From Pseudomonas songnenensis (GTDB lineage Bacteria; Pseudomonadota; Gammaproteobacteria; Pseudomonadales; Pseudomonadaceae): a DNA stretch of 64,000 nucleotides. Under the pieces are notes generated by a model that searched no databases, was not told the origin of the DNA, and worked only from the letters and a program-made list of their open reading frames with translations. Shown piece after piece: positions 44,578 to 53,651 of the stretch (positions are counted from its first letter, which is position 1; each line of letters begins with the position of its first letter). Location: positions 124,001 through 188,000 of the forward strand of contig NZ_RFFN01000003.1 of the NCBI RefSeq assembly GCF_003696315.1, given 5' to 3'. The translations under genes and the position numbers were made by a program.

Positions 44578-46125
44578 TTGCGCGCTTACCTGACGCTTCT
44601 GCTGGCTCTGCTGCTGGTCGGCTGTGCCAGCCATCCTGCCCCTAGCGAGTCCTATTCGGTGGCGCCGGATGCTTCGCCGCTCGGGCGGCGCATCCAACAG
44701 CTCGCTGCAGAGCAGCCGCACGGCTATTCGGGCTTTCGCCTGCTGCCCGAGAGCACCGAGGCTTTCGCCGCGCGTACCGAAATGATTCGTGCGGCGCAGC
44801 TCAGCCTGGATGTGCAGTACTACATCGTGCATGACGGCATGACCACCCGCGCGCTGATCGAGGAGCTGCTGCAGGCGGCCGACCGCGGCGTGCGGGTGCG
44901 CCTGCTGCTGGACGACACCACCAGCGACGGGCACGACTACCGCATCGGCACCCTGGCAGCACACCCCAACATCCAGATCCGCGTCTTCAATCCGCTGCAC
45001 CTTGGGCGCAGCACCGGCATTACCCGCACCATGGGGCGACTGCTGCACCTGTCGTTGCAGCATCGGCGGATGCACAACAAGCTGATGCTGGTCGACGGCA
45101 GCCTGGCTATCGTCGGCGGCCGCAACCTGGGCGATGAGTATTTCGATGCCGATCAAGCCTTCAACTTCACCGACATCGACCTGCTCAGTGCCGGCCCGGT
45201 GGCCGAGCAGCTGGCGCGCAGTTTCGACGAGTACTGGAACAATCAGCTGAGCGTGCCGATCCAGCGCTTTCTCTGGTGGCAGCCGAAACCCAGCCGGCTG
45301 GACAAGGCACGCAACCAGCTGCGTGACTACCTGCAGCAGGCCAGGCAGGACAACAGCGAACAGTATCAGCGGCTGATGCAGTACAAGCAGCAGCCGCAAC
45401 TGCAGCAATGGCTGGACGAGCTCATCTGGGCGCCCGGCGAAGCGATGTGGGACGCTCCGGAGAAGCTGCTCGCCGAAGGCATACCGGCCACCTCACTGCT
45501 GCTGACGACCCAGCTCGCACCGACCATGCAGACCGTAAGTCGCGAGCTGACCCTGGTTTCCGCCTACTTCGTGCCCACCGACAGCGGCGTGGAGTATCTG
45601 GCTGATCGCACCGGTGCCGGCGTCACCGTGCGTATTCTCACCAACTCCCTGGAGGCCACCGACGTCCCGGCCGTGCACGGTGGCTACGCGCCCTATCGCG
45701 AGGCCATGCTGGACCTTGGCGTACGCCTGTTCGAACTGCGCCGGCAACCGGAGCAGGAGCCGTCCTACAGTTTTCTCGGCGAGTCGGAGTCGAGCCTGCA
45801 CAGCAAGGCGGCAGTGTTCGACCAGGAAAAGGTCTTCATCGGCTCGTTGAACCTCGACCCTCGTTCCGTGCTGTGGAACAGCGAAGTGGGCGTTCTGGTG
45901 GAAAGCCAGGAGCTGGCCCGCGAGGTTCAGCGGCTTACGCTGGAGGGTATGTCGCCGGCGCTCAGCTACGAGGTACGCCTGGAGGAGCGCGACGGCCGCA
46001 AGCAGTTGGTATGGATCGCCGAGGATGATGGGCGGTTGCGCGTGATCGACAAGGAGCCAGGGGGGCTCTGGCGTCGCTTTAACGCGTGGTTCGCCGAGAT
46101 CATCGGCTTGGAGAAGATGCTCTAG
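44578..46125 (+). CDS. Phospholipase D-family lipoprotein (cardiolipin synthase C-like)
   Basis: A 515-residue PLD-superfamily protein with lipobox LLLVGC (Cys16), so probably anchored at the membrane surface in the periplasm. Two HKD motifs are intact: HNKLMLVDGSLAIVGGRNLG (H about 166) and HSKAAVFDQEKVFIGSLNLDPRS (H about 408), as in cardiolipin synthase ClsC and related phospholipases. Start is TTG with GGAGAG upstream. It would act on phospholipids, forming or hydrolysing cardiolipin-type lipids. No partner such as YmdB is seen next door. Confidence 0.85.
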   Translation: MRAYLTLLLALLLVGCASHPAPSESYSVAPDASPLGRRIQQLAAEQPHGYSGFRLLPESTEAFAARTEMIRAAQLSLDVQYYIVHDGMTTRALIEELLQAADRGVRVRLLLDDTTSDGHDYRIGTLAAHPNIQIRVFNPLHLGRSTGITRTMGRLLHLSLQHRRMHNKLMLVDGSLAIVGGRNLGDEYFDADQAFNFTDIDLLSAGPVAEQLARSFDEYWNNQLSVPIQRFLWWQPKPSRLDKARNQLRDYLQQARQDNSEQYQRLMQYKQQPQLQQWLDELIWAPGEAMWDAPEKLLAEGIPATSLLLTTQLAPTMQTVSRELTLVSAYFVPTDSGVEYLADRTGAGVTVRILTNSLEATDVPAVHGGYAPYREAMLDLGVRLFELRRQPEQEPSYSFLGESESSLHSKAAVFDQEKVFIGSLNLDPRSVLWNSEVGVLVESQELAREVQRLTLEGMSPALSYEVRLEERDGRKQLVWIAEDDGRLRVIDKEPGGLWRRFNAWFAEIIGLEKML

Positions 46126-46259
46126 CGTTCGCGTCCGAACACCGCACGATTGCACCGCGAGGCATTCGCTTCGGCATAAATCATTCTTTGGGGTGATACC
46201 ACTTGGCCAGCGGTCCGTTAGGCTCAGGAACGCTGCTGCCACGCACGCATAGCTTCTAT

Positions 46260-46275
46260 AAAAATAAAAAAGGAG
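46260..46275 (+). promoter_or_regulatory. A-rich Hfq/Crc-type leader motif at a ribosome site
   Basis: AAAAATAAAAAA (46260-46271) contains two overlapping AANAANAA motifs (46260-46267 and 46263-46270) directly fused to the GGAG ribosome site of the gene at 46283. In Pseudomonas such motifs are where Hfq with Crc represses translation during catabolite repression. Crc itself is encoded at 61928. Confidence 0.45.
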
Positions 46276-46282
46276 CACGACA

Positions 46283-47026
46283 ATGGACCGTTCCACTCGC
46301 CTCTGGCTATTGCTGATCCTCGCAATACTGCCCGGTTTTACCGAAGCGGCTCAGGCCGAACCGACCTCACCGCTGCAGAGCATGCAGATCCATGCCAACC
46401 GCGCGACCAGCAGTTTGCTGCTCTACCGCGGCGAAGGCTTTCAGAAAGCCCATCTGCTGCGCCTGGAGGAAGACATCCGCGCGCTGAACGCAGCCTTGCT
46501 GCAGGTCGCCAATCCCACCAGTGCACTTCGCGAAAGCCACCTCGAACTGCAGACCCGGCTGCGGGAGGGCGCCAGCTTCGGTTACAAGGAAGACGACATG
46601 CCCTGGGGCTGGCCGCTGCAGATGAGCAAGGCATTGCGCGATTTCCTCACGGCCGCCCGCGCACAGCAGGGCGCCGATGCCGAGGCGGAACTGCCGGCGA
46701 AAGTGGAGTATCTGGCCGTGCAATACCTTAGCCGCGCCTATATCGGCTCGTTCGAGATCGCCCGTGAACAGCCGGATACCTACCTAGGGCAGGACGAGCG
46801 CAATCTGGTACCGGCCATCGACGCGCAGCTAGCCGGGCTGGACGGCAAGCGCGATCCCGCCCTGGCCAAGCTCAAGACCCGCTGGGATTTTCTCAAGGTG
46901 GCGCTGGAGGACATGAACAGCGCCAGCAACAACCTCACCACCGCCTCTGGCCGACCCTTCGCGCCGATCATGGTCGACCGTCACGCCCGCAGCCTCAGTG
47001 ACCAGTGGATGGCCGCCAAACCCTGA
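46283..47026 (+). CDS. Unknown exported helical protein, 247 aa
   Basis: Not recognised. A signal peptide (about 1-26, hydrophobic LWLLLILAILPGFTEAAQA) suggests a periplasmic protein; the mature part is mostly helical with charged Gln/Arg/Glu heptads (KAHLLRLEEDIRALNAALLQ, SALRESHLELQTRLREG) and no cysteines or membrane segment. It could be an adapter or cell-envelope protein. Translation begins at an A-rich leader followed by AGGAG (46271-46275). Neighbours are a PLD lipoprotein and a DUF962 protein with no obvious functional link. Confidence 0.75.
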   Translation: MDRSTRLWLLLILAILPGFTEAAQAEPTSPLQSMQIHANRATSSLLLYRGEGFQKAHLLRLEEDIRALNAALLQVANPTSALRESHLELQTRLREGASFGYKEDDMPWGWPLQMSKALRDFLTAARAQQGADAEAELPAKVEYLAVQYLSRAYIGSFEIAREQPDTYLGQDERNLVPAIDAQLAGLDGKRDPALAKLKTRWDFLKVALEDMNSASNNLTTASGRPFAPIMVDRHARSLSDQWMAAKP

Positions 47027-47032
47027 CCCCTG

Positions 47033-47557
47033 TCAGCCGTGGGCGGCCGATTCGCGCAGACGCACCGGACCGACGCGCGCTTCGATGGCGAGGCGCAACG
47101 GTTCGCGCAGGCCAAGCATGAAACCGAGTTCAGCCGCGACGAACAGCGGCCCGATGATCAGCCCGGTTAGGTCATCGACGAAGGCCGGCTTGCGCCCCTC
47201 GAAATAATGCCCGACGAACTGGATGATCCAGCCGAGCACGAACAATCCCAGCCCAACCCCCAGCCACAACGCCGTCGTCGCGCTGCCAAGGCGCGCCCCC
47301 AGCCATACGCACAGCAGCAGCACCGCACTCATCAGCAGGCCATAACGCAGATCGAGGCGTAGATAGAACAGGGCCGCCGCAAGCGAGACCAGTGCAGCCG
47401 GGCTGAGCCATATTCCGGCCACGTCCATGCCGGGCCGCGACAGCAGCACGGCAACCGCCAGCACGATCAGCGGAATGCCGATGAAATGGGTCAGCAGGTT
47501 GCGCGGATCACGATGATAGGCCGCGTACTGTGCCAGGTGATCAGTGAGGGTTTTCAT
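47033..47557 (-). CDS. DUF962/Mpo1-like membrane protein
   Basis: A 174-residue membrane protein of the DUF962 family, which includes yeast Mpo1, a dioxygenase in 2-hydroxy fatty acid shortening. The N-terminus MKTLTDHLAQYAAYHRDPRN and LLTHFIGIPLIVLA, with several hydrophobic helices and a late GHYFEGRKPAFVDDL, match the family's metal-ligand histidines. The start at 47557 (MKTL) is chosen over 47566 because GGAG is better placed. Convergent with the unknown exported-protein gene. Confidence 0.85.
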   Translation of the reverse strand: MKTLTDHLAQYAAYHRDPRNLLTHFIGIPLIVLAVAVLLSRPGMDVAGIWLSPAALVSLAAALFYLRLDLRYGLLMSAVLLLCVWLGARLGSATTALWLGVGLGLFVLGWIIQFVGHYFEGRKPAFVDDLTGLIIGPLFVAAELGFMLGLREPLRLAIEARVGPVRLRESAAHG

Positions 47558-47660
47558 TGGCGGCATCTCCAGAGGTCGCGTCCGCCAAGCTTAGCCGGTC
47601 GGTGCGCCGCCGCCCTCGTCAGCAGACAAGGCAATCACGCCAAGATCGGGGTTGGCTGCG

Positions 47661-49226
47661 CTATTCCTCGGGGCGATAACCCAGTCGCAGCCCGCCCCAG
47701 TGCCGACCATTGACCATGATCGGTACTGACAGATCGTGCATCAGCTCACCGGTATCGCGGCTGTAGGTCTGTAGCAATACCCGGCGCTGATGACTGCCAC
47801 AGCGCCCGCCGGTGCGATCGTTGAACAGGCGCTTGCTGCGGCTCTTGACCCGATCGATTTCCGGGTTGCCCACCGGCGGCTGGCTGAATGCACGGTTGTG
47901 CGTCGGCACATAGCCTTCCGGCGTGGTGGCGATGGCATAGACCAACGCCGAATGCTTCTGCAGCAGCGGCTCCTGAACGGCTGGCAGCACCTCGTCGGCG
48001 TAGCGGTCGAAACGGGTCTGGTACTTGACCGGATTGGTATTGGGCTGCGCACGGTAATTGCGATCGAACAGGTCATCGAGACTGACTCGTCCGGCGGCAA
48101 TGTCCGCCTCGAACCGTGCGGCAATCGCTGCCGCACCCTGGCGAGCCAGATCGAATATCGCCTGGTGGTAATCGTCGAGCTGCACCTCGGCCAGCTGTTC
48201 GCTGGCACTCTCGGCCTGCGCCACCAGCCGTTCCGCAGCCTGTTCGAGCTGCCGGGTCTGCTTTTCGCTGTCCAGCGCGTCGGCGCGCAGCTGATCGAGG
48301 GCGACGAACTGACCGGTCAGGCGCTGATGGTTGTCGGCGGTGCCGGTGGTGATCTGCTCGACCTGGCTTTCGACGCTGCCAGCCAGGCCGGCAATGCCGC
48401 TGAGCTGCTCGCCGGTGGCGGCTATCTGTTCGGCAGCGGCATCCAGCTCGCTGCCCTGGCGCTGGATATAGCTGACTACCGCTTCGCTCTGCTGACGAAT
48501 GTCGCCAACCATGCGACCGACTTCCTCGGTAGCGCTGGAGGTACGGGCCGCCAGGCTGCGAACCTCATCGGCGACCACGGCAAAACCACGCCCGGCTTCA
48601 CCGGCACGCGCGGCCTCGATGGCCGCATTCAGGGCAAGCAGGTTGGTCTGGCTGGCAATGGACTGGATCACGTCGGTGATCCGGCGGATCTCTTCAGTGC
48701 GTGCGGAGAGCCCGTCGATCAACTCGCGGCTGGCGTGGGTCTGCGCGCTGAGCTGCTGCATCCGCTCGATCGCCTTCTGCAGCTCCGCCTGCCCGGCGTC
48801 ACTGCGCTGGCGCACCGCCTGCGCGGCGTCCAGCGTATGGCGGGCGCGCTCTGCGCTGTCCTGCTCGGTAGCGGCGATGGCCTGCGCGCCGTTGGCAATC
48901 TCACTCACCGCCTGCAGTTGCGATTGCAGCCGGCTGGCCAGCTGCTCAGCGCTGTAGGCAACCTGGGCAGCCGACAATGCGTTGTGACAGGTATTGCGCG
49001 AGAGATTCTTGCTCAGTTCGGCGAAGGCACCTGGCGTATCGTCAGCGGTCGCGGCGTCGGCATTCGCCGCCAGGGACGCACTGAACCAGGGCCACAGCGC
49101 TGCAGCGAGTAACAATATCGCCGTCACTGCCAGCGGCGGGGCCAGCCAGTAGTGCACAAGCAACAAAGCTATGATCAGCGCGGCGTGGAACGCCACAAGC
49201 TTGGGATGGCGGTAGGCGGGGCTCAT
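47661..49226 (-). CDS. Methyl-accepting chemotaxis protein with C-terminal sensor domain
   Basis: A 521-residue chemoreceptor. Two short hydrophobic segments at about 10-50 are not separated by a periplasmic domain. The signalling domain (about 100-390) has the conserved hairpin tip [20 protein letters not shown] and [19 protein letters not shown]. After it, a cytosolic C-terminal domain (about 390-521) reads [29 protein letters not shown] and [21 protein letters not shown], a Cache-like sensor seen in some Pseudomonas receptors. Signal would therefore be internal, such as redox or metabolite state. Start at 49226 follows AGAGG. Confidence 0.9.
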   Translation of the reverse strand: MSPAYRHPKLVAFHAALIIALLLVHYWLAPPLAVTAILLLAAALWPWFSASLAANADAATADDTPGAFAELSKNLSRNTCHNALSAAQVAYSAEQLASRLQSQLQAVSEIANGAQAIAATEQDSAERARHTLDAAQAVRQRSDAGQAELQKAIERMQQLSAQTHASRELIDGLSARTEEIRRITDVIQSIASQTNLLALNAAIEAARAGEAGRGFAVVADEVRSLAARTSSATEEVGRMVGDIRQQSEAVVSYIQRQGSELDAAAEQIAATGEQLSGIAGLAGSVESQVEQITTGTADNHQRLTGQFVALDQLRADALDSEKQTRQLEQAAERLVAQAESASEQLAEVQLDDYHQAIFDLARQGAAAIAARFEADIAAGRVSLDDLFDRNYRAQPNTNPVKYQTRFDRYADEVLPAVQEPLLQKHSALVYAIATTPEGYVPTHNRAFSQPPVGNPEIDRVKSRSKRLFNDRTGGRCGSHQRRVLLQTYSRDTGELMHDLSVPIMVNGRHWGGLRLGYRPEE

Positions 49227-49399
49227 GGACGGCCTCTTGTTCTTGTCGGATCGATCCGACGTTGTACCCATAGCCCCGGATAAAGAACAGTAGTGCCTTA
49301 GTAGCAACGTGCCGTCATCGGAGGCTCACTCCAGGCTTAACGGCCGCTCCCACACAAACTGAAGCCATCCAACCCCAACCACCGGTCGGGACACATCCG

Positions 49400-50926
49400 T
49401 CACCGCAGCGTCCCAGGCTGATCGCCGGCGGTCAGCGGCAGCGAGAGTTGCACGCGTCGACGCAACCAGGGGCTGGGACGGTAACGCGCCTCGCCGCCAT
49501 AGCAGTTCTGCATGGCTTGCAGGATGGCAAGAATCCGCGCCACACCGTAGTGCTCGGCGAACCCCAGCGGCCCCTTCGGATAACCCAGCGCCAGAGTGAC
49601 CGCGCGGTCCAGCGTCTGAGGGTCGGCGATACCCTTCTGGGCGATCTCGCAGCCCAGATTGACGATGCTCGCAACCACCCGCTGGCTGACGAAGCCGGGC
49701 GAATCGTTGATCACCTCGACCGGCACACCATCGCTACCCAGCGCTTGCCGCACCTGCGCTTCGATGGTCGGCGCGAGCGCGGGCTGACGCATCAGCACCC
49801 GGCGCCGATCGAAATCGCAGAACTGATCGAGCGCGACGGAGCGCTCCGCTGGCAGACCAAGCCGGGCGATCATGCTGCTGGCATCTTCGCCCAATGGAGT
49901 AATCAGGCAAATGGCGCGCGCCGAGGGCACTTGGCCCGACTCAAGCTCCGTACCCGCCGCCTGCAACAAGGCCGCCAGCCGCGAACGCAACACCGGATCC
50001 TGACTATCCAACCAGAACGGCCGCTCGATGCGGACCGGAGAGAACTGCGGCTCCGGCGTGCGGATCTGCTGGCCGTTCTCGTAACGGTAGTAGCCCTGCC
50101 CGGTCTTGCGCCCGAGCAAGCCCGCGGCGACCCGCTGCGCCGCTTGATAGGACGGCGTATAGCGCGGGTCCTGATAGAACTGCTGATACACCGACTCCAT
50201 CACCGCATGGGAAATATCCAGCCCGGTGAGATCGAACAGTTCGAACGGCCCCATGCGGAATCCCGGCCCGTCTCGCAGAATGCGGTCGATCTGCTCGGCA
50301 TTGGCGATACCCTCGGCAAGGATGCGCTGCGCCTCGGTGCTGTAGGCGCGACCGGCGTGATTGACCAGAAAGCCGGGGGTATCCGGCGTGATTGCCGGAA
50401 AGTGCCCAGCCTCTTCGGCCAACTTGACCAGCCGCTCGATGACCTGCGGATCGCTGCGCTCACCGCGCACCACTTCCACCAGCCTCATCAACGGTACCGG
50501 GTTGAAGAAGTGAAAACCCGCCACCCGTTCCGGGTGCTGGCAGGCCGCCGCGATACGCGTGACGGAAAGCGACGAGGTGTTGGTCGCCAGCACCGCGCCC
50601 TCGGCGAGCAGCGACTCCAGTTCGATGAAGAGCGCCTGCTTGGCCTCGAGATTCTCGACAATCGCCTCGATCACCAAATCGCAACCTGACAGATCGGCCA
50701 GCGCGGGCGCTGCCTGCATGCGGGCCAGCGTGGCGTCCAGCTCGGCGACGCTCAGTCGTCCCTTGGCCAGGCCACGTTCGAGCAGCTCGCGGTTGAAACG
50801 CAGCGCCTCGCTGATCGACTCACTGCGCGCGTCGTACAGCCACACCTGCTTGCCGGCGCTGGCGAACAATTGCGCGATTCCGCGGCCCATGGCTCCTGCG
50901 CCGACGACGCCGATACGCTCAAACAT
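49400..50926 (-). CDS. 3-hydroxyacyl-CoA dehydrogenase
   Basis: A 508-residue NAD-dependent 3-hydroxyacyl-CoA dehydrogenase with a tandem C-terminal domain, PaaH/PaaC-like. The NAD motif IGVVGAGAMGRGIAQLFA starts at residue 5; catalytic Ser/His region includes NTSSLSVTRIAAACQHPER and GFHFFNPVPLM; two 3HCDH C-terminal domains follow (FLVNHAGRAY and FVSQRVVASIVNLG). Start at 50926 follows a strong GAGGAGG site. It is divergent from the adjacent PaaI-type thioesterase, which suits phenylacetate- or aromatic-type CoA metabolism, but no other paa genes are near. Confidence 0.9.
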   Translation of the reverse strand: MFERIGVVGAGAMGRGIAQLFASAGKQVWLYDARSESISEALRFNRELLERGLAKGRLSVAELDATLARMQAAPALADLSGCDLVIEAIVENLEAKQALFIELESLLAEGAVLATNTSSLSVTRIAAACQHPERVAGFHFFNPVPLMRLVEVVRGERSDPQVIERLVKLAEEAGHFPAITPDTPGFLVNHAGRAYSTEAQRILAEGIANAEQIDRILRDGPGFRMGPFELFDLTGLDISHAVMESVYQQFYQDPRYTPSYQAAQRVAAGLLGRKTGQGYYRYENGQQIRTPEPQFSPVRIERPFWLDSQDPVLRSRLAALLQAAGTELESGQVPSARAICLITPLGEDASSMIARLGLPAERSVALDQFCDFDRRRVLMRQPALAPTIEAQVRQALGSDGVPVEVINDSPGFVSQRVVASIVNLGCEIAQKGIADPQTLDRAVTLALGYPKGPLGFAEHYGVARILAILQAMQNCYGGEARYRPSPWLRRRVQLSLPLTAGDQPGTLR

Positions 50927-51044
50927 GCAAACCTCCTCACGGGCACCGAGATATTTCGCAGTGCGGAACAAGATTCCATCGAATTGACCGTGAGCGTAAA
51001 GACTGCCAATCTCCAGCGCAAGTCAGCCGCCGAACCGCTCGTTC

Positions 51045-51488
51045 ATGTCAGATCAGGCCTATCCCGCCGCCACACTTCAGCAGGTCGAAAGCACCTTGAC
51101 CGGTTTCTTCCAGGACCTCGGCTGCCGCCTGAGGGCGTACGGCCCGGACTGCGTGGTGGTCGAGCTGCTGTTACAGCCGCGCCACCTGAACAACGCCAGC
51201 CACCTGCACGGCGGGGTCACGGCGACCCTGCTGGACGTGGCAATGGGCCTCTGCGGAACCTGGGTCGAAGAGCCGGAGCAGCGTCGCGTGGCGACCACCT
51301 TGTCGATGAACGTCAACTTCAGCGCACCGGCGCCGGTCGGCAGCCGCATCCGCGCGGTGGCCGTCTGCCGCTCCGCCGGGCACAAGGTGTTCATGGCCAG
51401 CTGCGATCTGCTGGACGAGGAGGATCGGTTGCTGGCGTTCGGCGAAGGCGTCTACAAGCGCGGCAAACTGCGCAACGAGCTGCCCTGA
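51045..51488 (+). CDS. PaaI-type hotdog thioesterase
   Basis: A 147-residue hotdog-fold acyl-CoA thioesterase of the PaaI type. The active-site loop LHGGVTATLLDVAMGLCG (with the conserved HGG and catalytic Asp) and the strand RVATTLSMNVNFSAPAPVGSR are diagnostic. It may remove stalled acyl-CoAs near the divergent dehydrogenase. Three bases separate it from the membrane protein gene downstream, suggesting one transcript. Confidence 0.88.
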   Translation: MSDQAYPAATLQQVESTLTGFFQDLGCRLRAYGPDCVVVELLLQPRHLNNASHLHGGVTATLLDVAMGLCGTWVEEPEQRRVATTLSMNVNFSAPAPVGSRIRAVAVCRSAGHKVFMASCDLLDEEDRLLAFGEGVYKRGKLRNELP

Positions 51489-51491
51489 ACG

Positions 51492-52835
51492 ATGCTCGCC
51501 CTGCTGCCACTGGCACTCGTCTGCGAGCTGCTTGCCCTGGCTACTCGTCTGTCGCCACTGAGTGTGATCAGCGGTGCGCTGCTGGTGCTGTTCTTCGCCT
51601 GGCACTGGCGCTCGCTGATGCCCTACCCGCGCCGGCTGGGTCTGGTCACGCTGGGCCTGTTCGGCTACTGGGTGCTGTTCGATGAGCCCGACTGGCAGCA
51701 GGCGCAGCGGATGCTCTCGTCAGCAGCCTACTACGCCGCCTTTATCGGCGCGCTCGGACTTGCACATTGCGCAGTCAGGCGGCTGCCACAGCTCGGTGAG
51801 CTGCATCGGCTAGTGTTGCGCCTGCCCCGTGCCAGCCTTTATCCGAGCTATCTGCTCAGCACTTTCGCCATCAGCTCGGTGCTGAGCTTCGGCATGCTCA
51901 ATCTGGTCTGCGGTTCGCTGGAACGCTATCTGGAGCGACAGCCGTACAACCAGCAACAGCGTCGCGAAGGCGCCAGGGGCGTAATGGTTACGGCGCTGCG
52001 CGGTTTCGCCCTGGTGCCCTTGCTGGCGCCGACCAGCGTGACCGTGGCAATTCTCACCCGCGAACTGCCCGGCCTGAGCTGGAGCGCCCTGCTACCGTTC
52101 GGTCTGCTCTGTGGCGCCATTCTTCTGGCCGTTGGCTGGCCGATGGAGAACCGCCGCTTGCGGCAGTTGCAGCCAACCGCTGAGTCACCGCAGACGGTGG
52201 CCCCACCCGACACGGCGGACGGGCTGCGCAGTCTGCTCTGCGCCAGCCTGTTAGGCATCCTGCTGATCGCCCTGCTGGCCAATCTGACGTGGCTGTCGGC
52301 AACCCAGGCGGCGATGCTGCTGGTGCCGCTCGCGGTGGCAGGGATGCTGCTGTATCAGGGCGGAGCACCGATGGCCGTCTATACCGAAGTGCGCGACACC
52401 CTTGCCGGCATGCGCAACGAGACCTTCATCTTCGCCTGCTCGGCACTGCTCGGCGGACTCACGGCGGTGCTGATCCCGGTCGAGCGCCTCGCAAGCCACT
52501 TCAGCAGCACGCCAATGGGACTGTTCGGCCTCGGCAGCGCAGGCATGCTCGCGATCATTGCCCTGGCACTGCTCGGCGTCGCGCCGATCATCTCCCTGAG
52601 TCTGTGCGCCGCATTGCTGGCGCAGTTGGCCGGACATGGGGTGGCGATCATGCAGCCCGCAGTGGCATTGCTGGTCGGCTTCTCCCTGGCCATGCTGTTG
52701 TCGCCCTACGGGCCTTCGGCGCTGATGCTGGCGCGCCACGCACAACTGTCGCCGTGGCGCATCGCCTTCGGCTGGAACGGCCGTTTCGTGCTGCTGGTGC
52801 TCGGCCCGCTGCTGCTGGTGCCGCTGCTGGCCTAG
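51492..52835 (+). CDS. Unknown polytopic inner-membrane protein, 447 aa
   Basis: Not assigned to a named transporter. About eleven to twelve hydrophobic helices with a duplicated layout (two blocks each containing a Gly/Pro-rich re-entrant-like segment: APTSVTVAIL in the first half and SPYGPSALMLARHAQ in the second), reminiscent of ion-transporter superfamily permeases such as CitMHS, DctM or related carriers. A hydrophilic central loop (about 218-245) separates the halves. It starts three bases after the PaaI thioesterase, so its substrate may be an organic acid linked to CoA metabolism; this is a guess. Confidence 0.7.
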   Translation: MLALLPLALVCELLALATRLSPLSVISGALLVLFFAWHWRSLMPYPRRLGLVTLGLFGYWVLFDEPDWQQAQRMLSSAAYYAAFIGALGLAHCAVRRLPQLGELHRLVLRLPRASLYPSYLLSTFAISSVLSFGMLNLVCGSLERYLERQPYNQQQRREGARGVMVTALRGFALVPLLAPTSVTVAILTRELPGLSWSALLPFGLLCGAILLAVGWPMENRRLRQLQPTAESPQTVAPPDTADGLRSLLCASLLGILLIALLANLTWLSATQAAMLLVPLAVAGMLLYQGGAPMAVYTEVRDTLAGMRNETFIFACSALLGGLTAVLIPVERLASHFSSTPMGLFGLGSAGMLAIIALALLGVAPIISLSLCAALLAQLAGHGVAIMQPAVALLVGFSLAMLLSPYGPSALMLARHAQLSPWRIAFGWNGRFVLLVLGPLLLVPLLA

Positions 52836-52838
52836 CGC

Positions 52839-53513
52839 CTACATCCAGCCGTACTCGGCCATCGACAGCGGCTCGCCGTCACCGACGATGAAGTGGTCGA
52901 GCACCCGCACGTCGATCAGTGCCAGCGCCTCTTTCAGCCGCTGGGTCAACTGGCGATCGGCCTGACTCGGTTCGGCCACGCCGGACGGGTGATTGTGGGT
53001 CAGAATCACCGCCGCCGCATTCTGCGCAAGGGCGCGCTTGACCACCTGCCGCGGGTAGACGCTGGCGCCATCGATGGTGCCGTGGAACAACACTTCGAAG
53101 GCCAGGACCCGGTGCTTGGCGTCGAGAAACAGGCAGCCGAACAGCTCGTGCGGTTCGTGGCGCAGGCGCGCCTTGAGGTAATCGCGTACCGCCTGCGGCG
53201 ATTCCAGTGCCGAATCGCGGCGCAGCCGTTCGGCCAGATGCCGGCGGGCCATCTCCAATACCGCCTGCAACTGGGCGAATTTCGCCGGGCCAAGCCCCAG
53301 GTGTGCGCTGAACTGATCGAGATCCGCTTCCAGCAACGCGCGCAGGCTGCCGAACTCGGCGAGCAGGTGTCGCGCCAGATCCACCGCGCTCTTTCCGGCG
53401 ACGCCGGTGCGCAGGAATATCGCCAGCAATTCGGCGTCGGATAGTGCGGCAGCGCCGTGTTCCAGTAGCTTTTCCCGCGGCCGCTCCGCCGCCGGCCAGT
53501 CACGTATGCTCAT
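52839..53513 (-). CDS. radC: RadC-like JAB domain protein
   Basis: A 224-residue protein of the RadC family: N-terminal helix-hairpin-helix region ([26 protein letters not shown]) and C-terminal MPN/JAB+ domain with zinc motif [20 protein letters not shown]. Ends with the family's EYGWM. Despite the name, a direct role in DNA repair is not established. Convergent with the membrane protein gene (three-base gap) and divergent from coaBC, the usual pseudomonad context. Confidence 0.93.
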   Translation of the reverse strand: MSIRDWPAAERPREKLLEHGAAALSDAELLAIFLRTGVAGKSAVDLARHLLAEFGSLRALLEADLDQFSAHLGLGPAKFAQLQAVLEMARRHLAERLRRDSALESPQAVRDYLKARLRHEPHELFGCLFLDAKHRVLAFEVLFHGTIDGASVYPRQVVKRALAQNAAAVILTHNHPSGVAEPSQADRQLTQRLKEALALIDVRVLDHFIVGDGEPLSMAEYGWM

Positions 53514-53651
53514 GTCCTCTCCCTGTCGAGCAAGCCCACTTTTCCGCTGTGGGCGCTGTGCTATCTTAGCCCGTCATTTTTCCGGGGTATCAGGCGTTTT
53601 CTGACCTGGCTCTCACTCCGGACAGTCCCTACAAGTCAACAAGGCAGGCCT

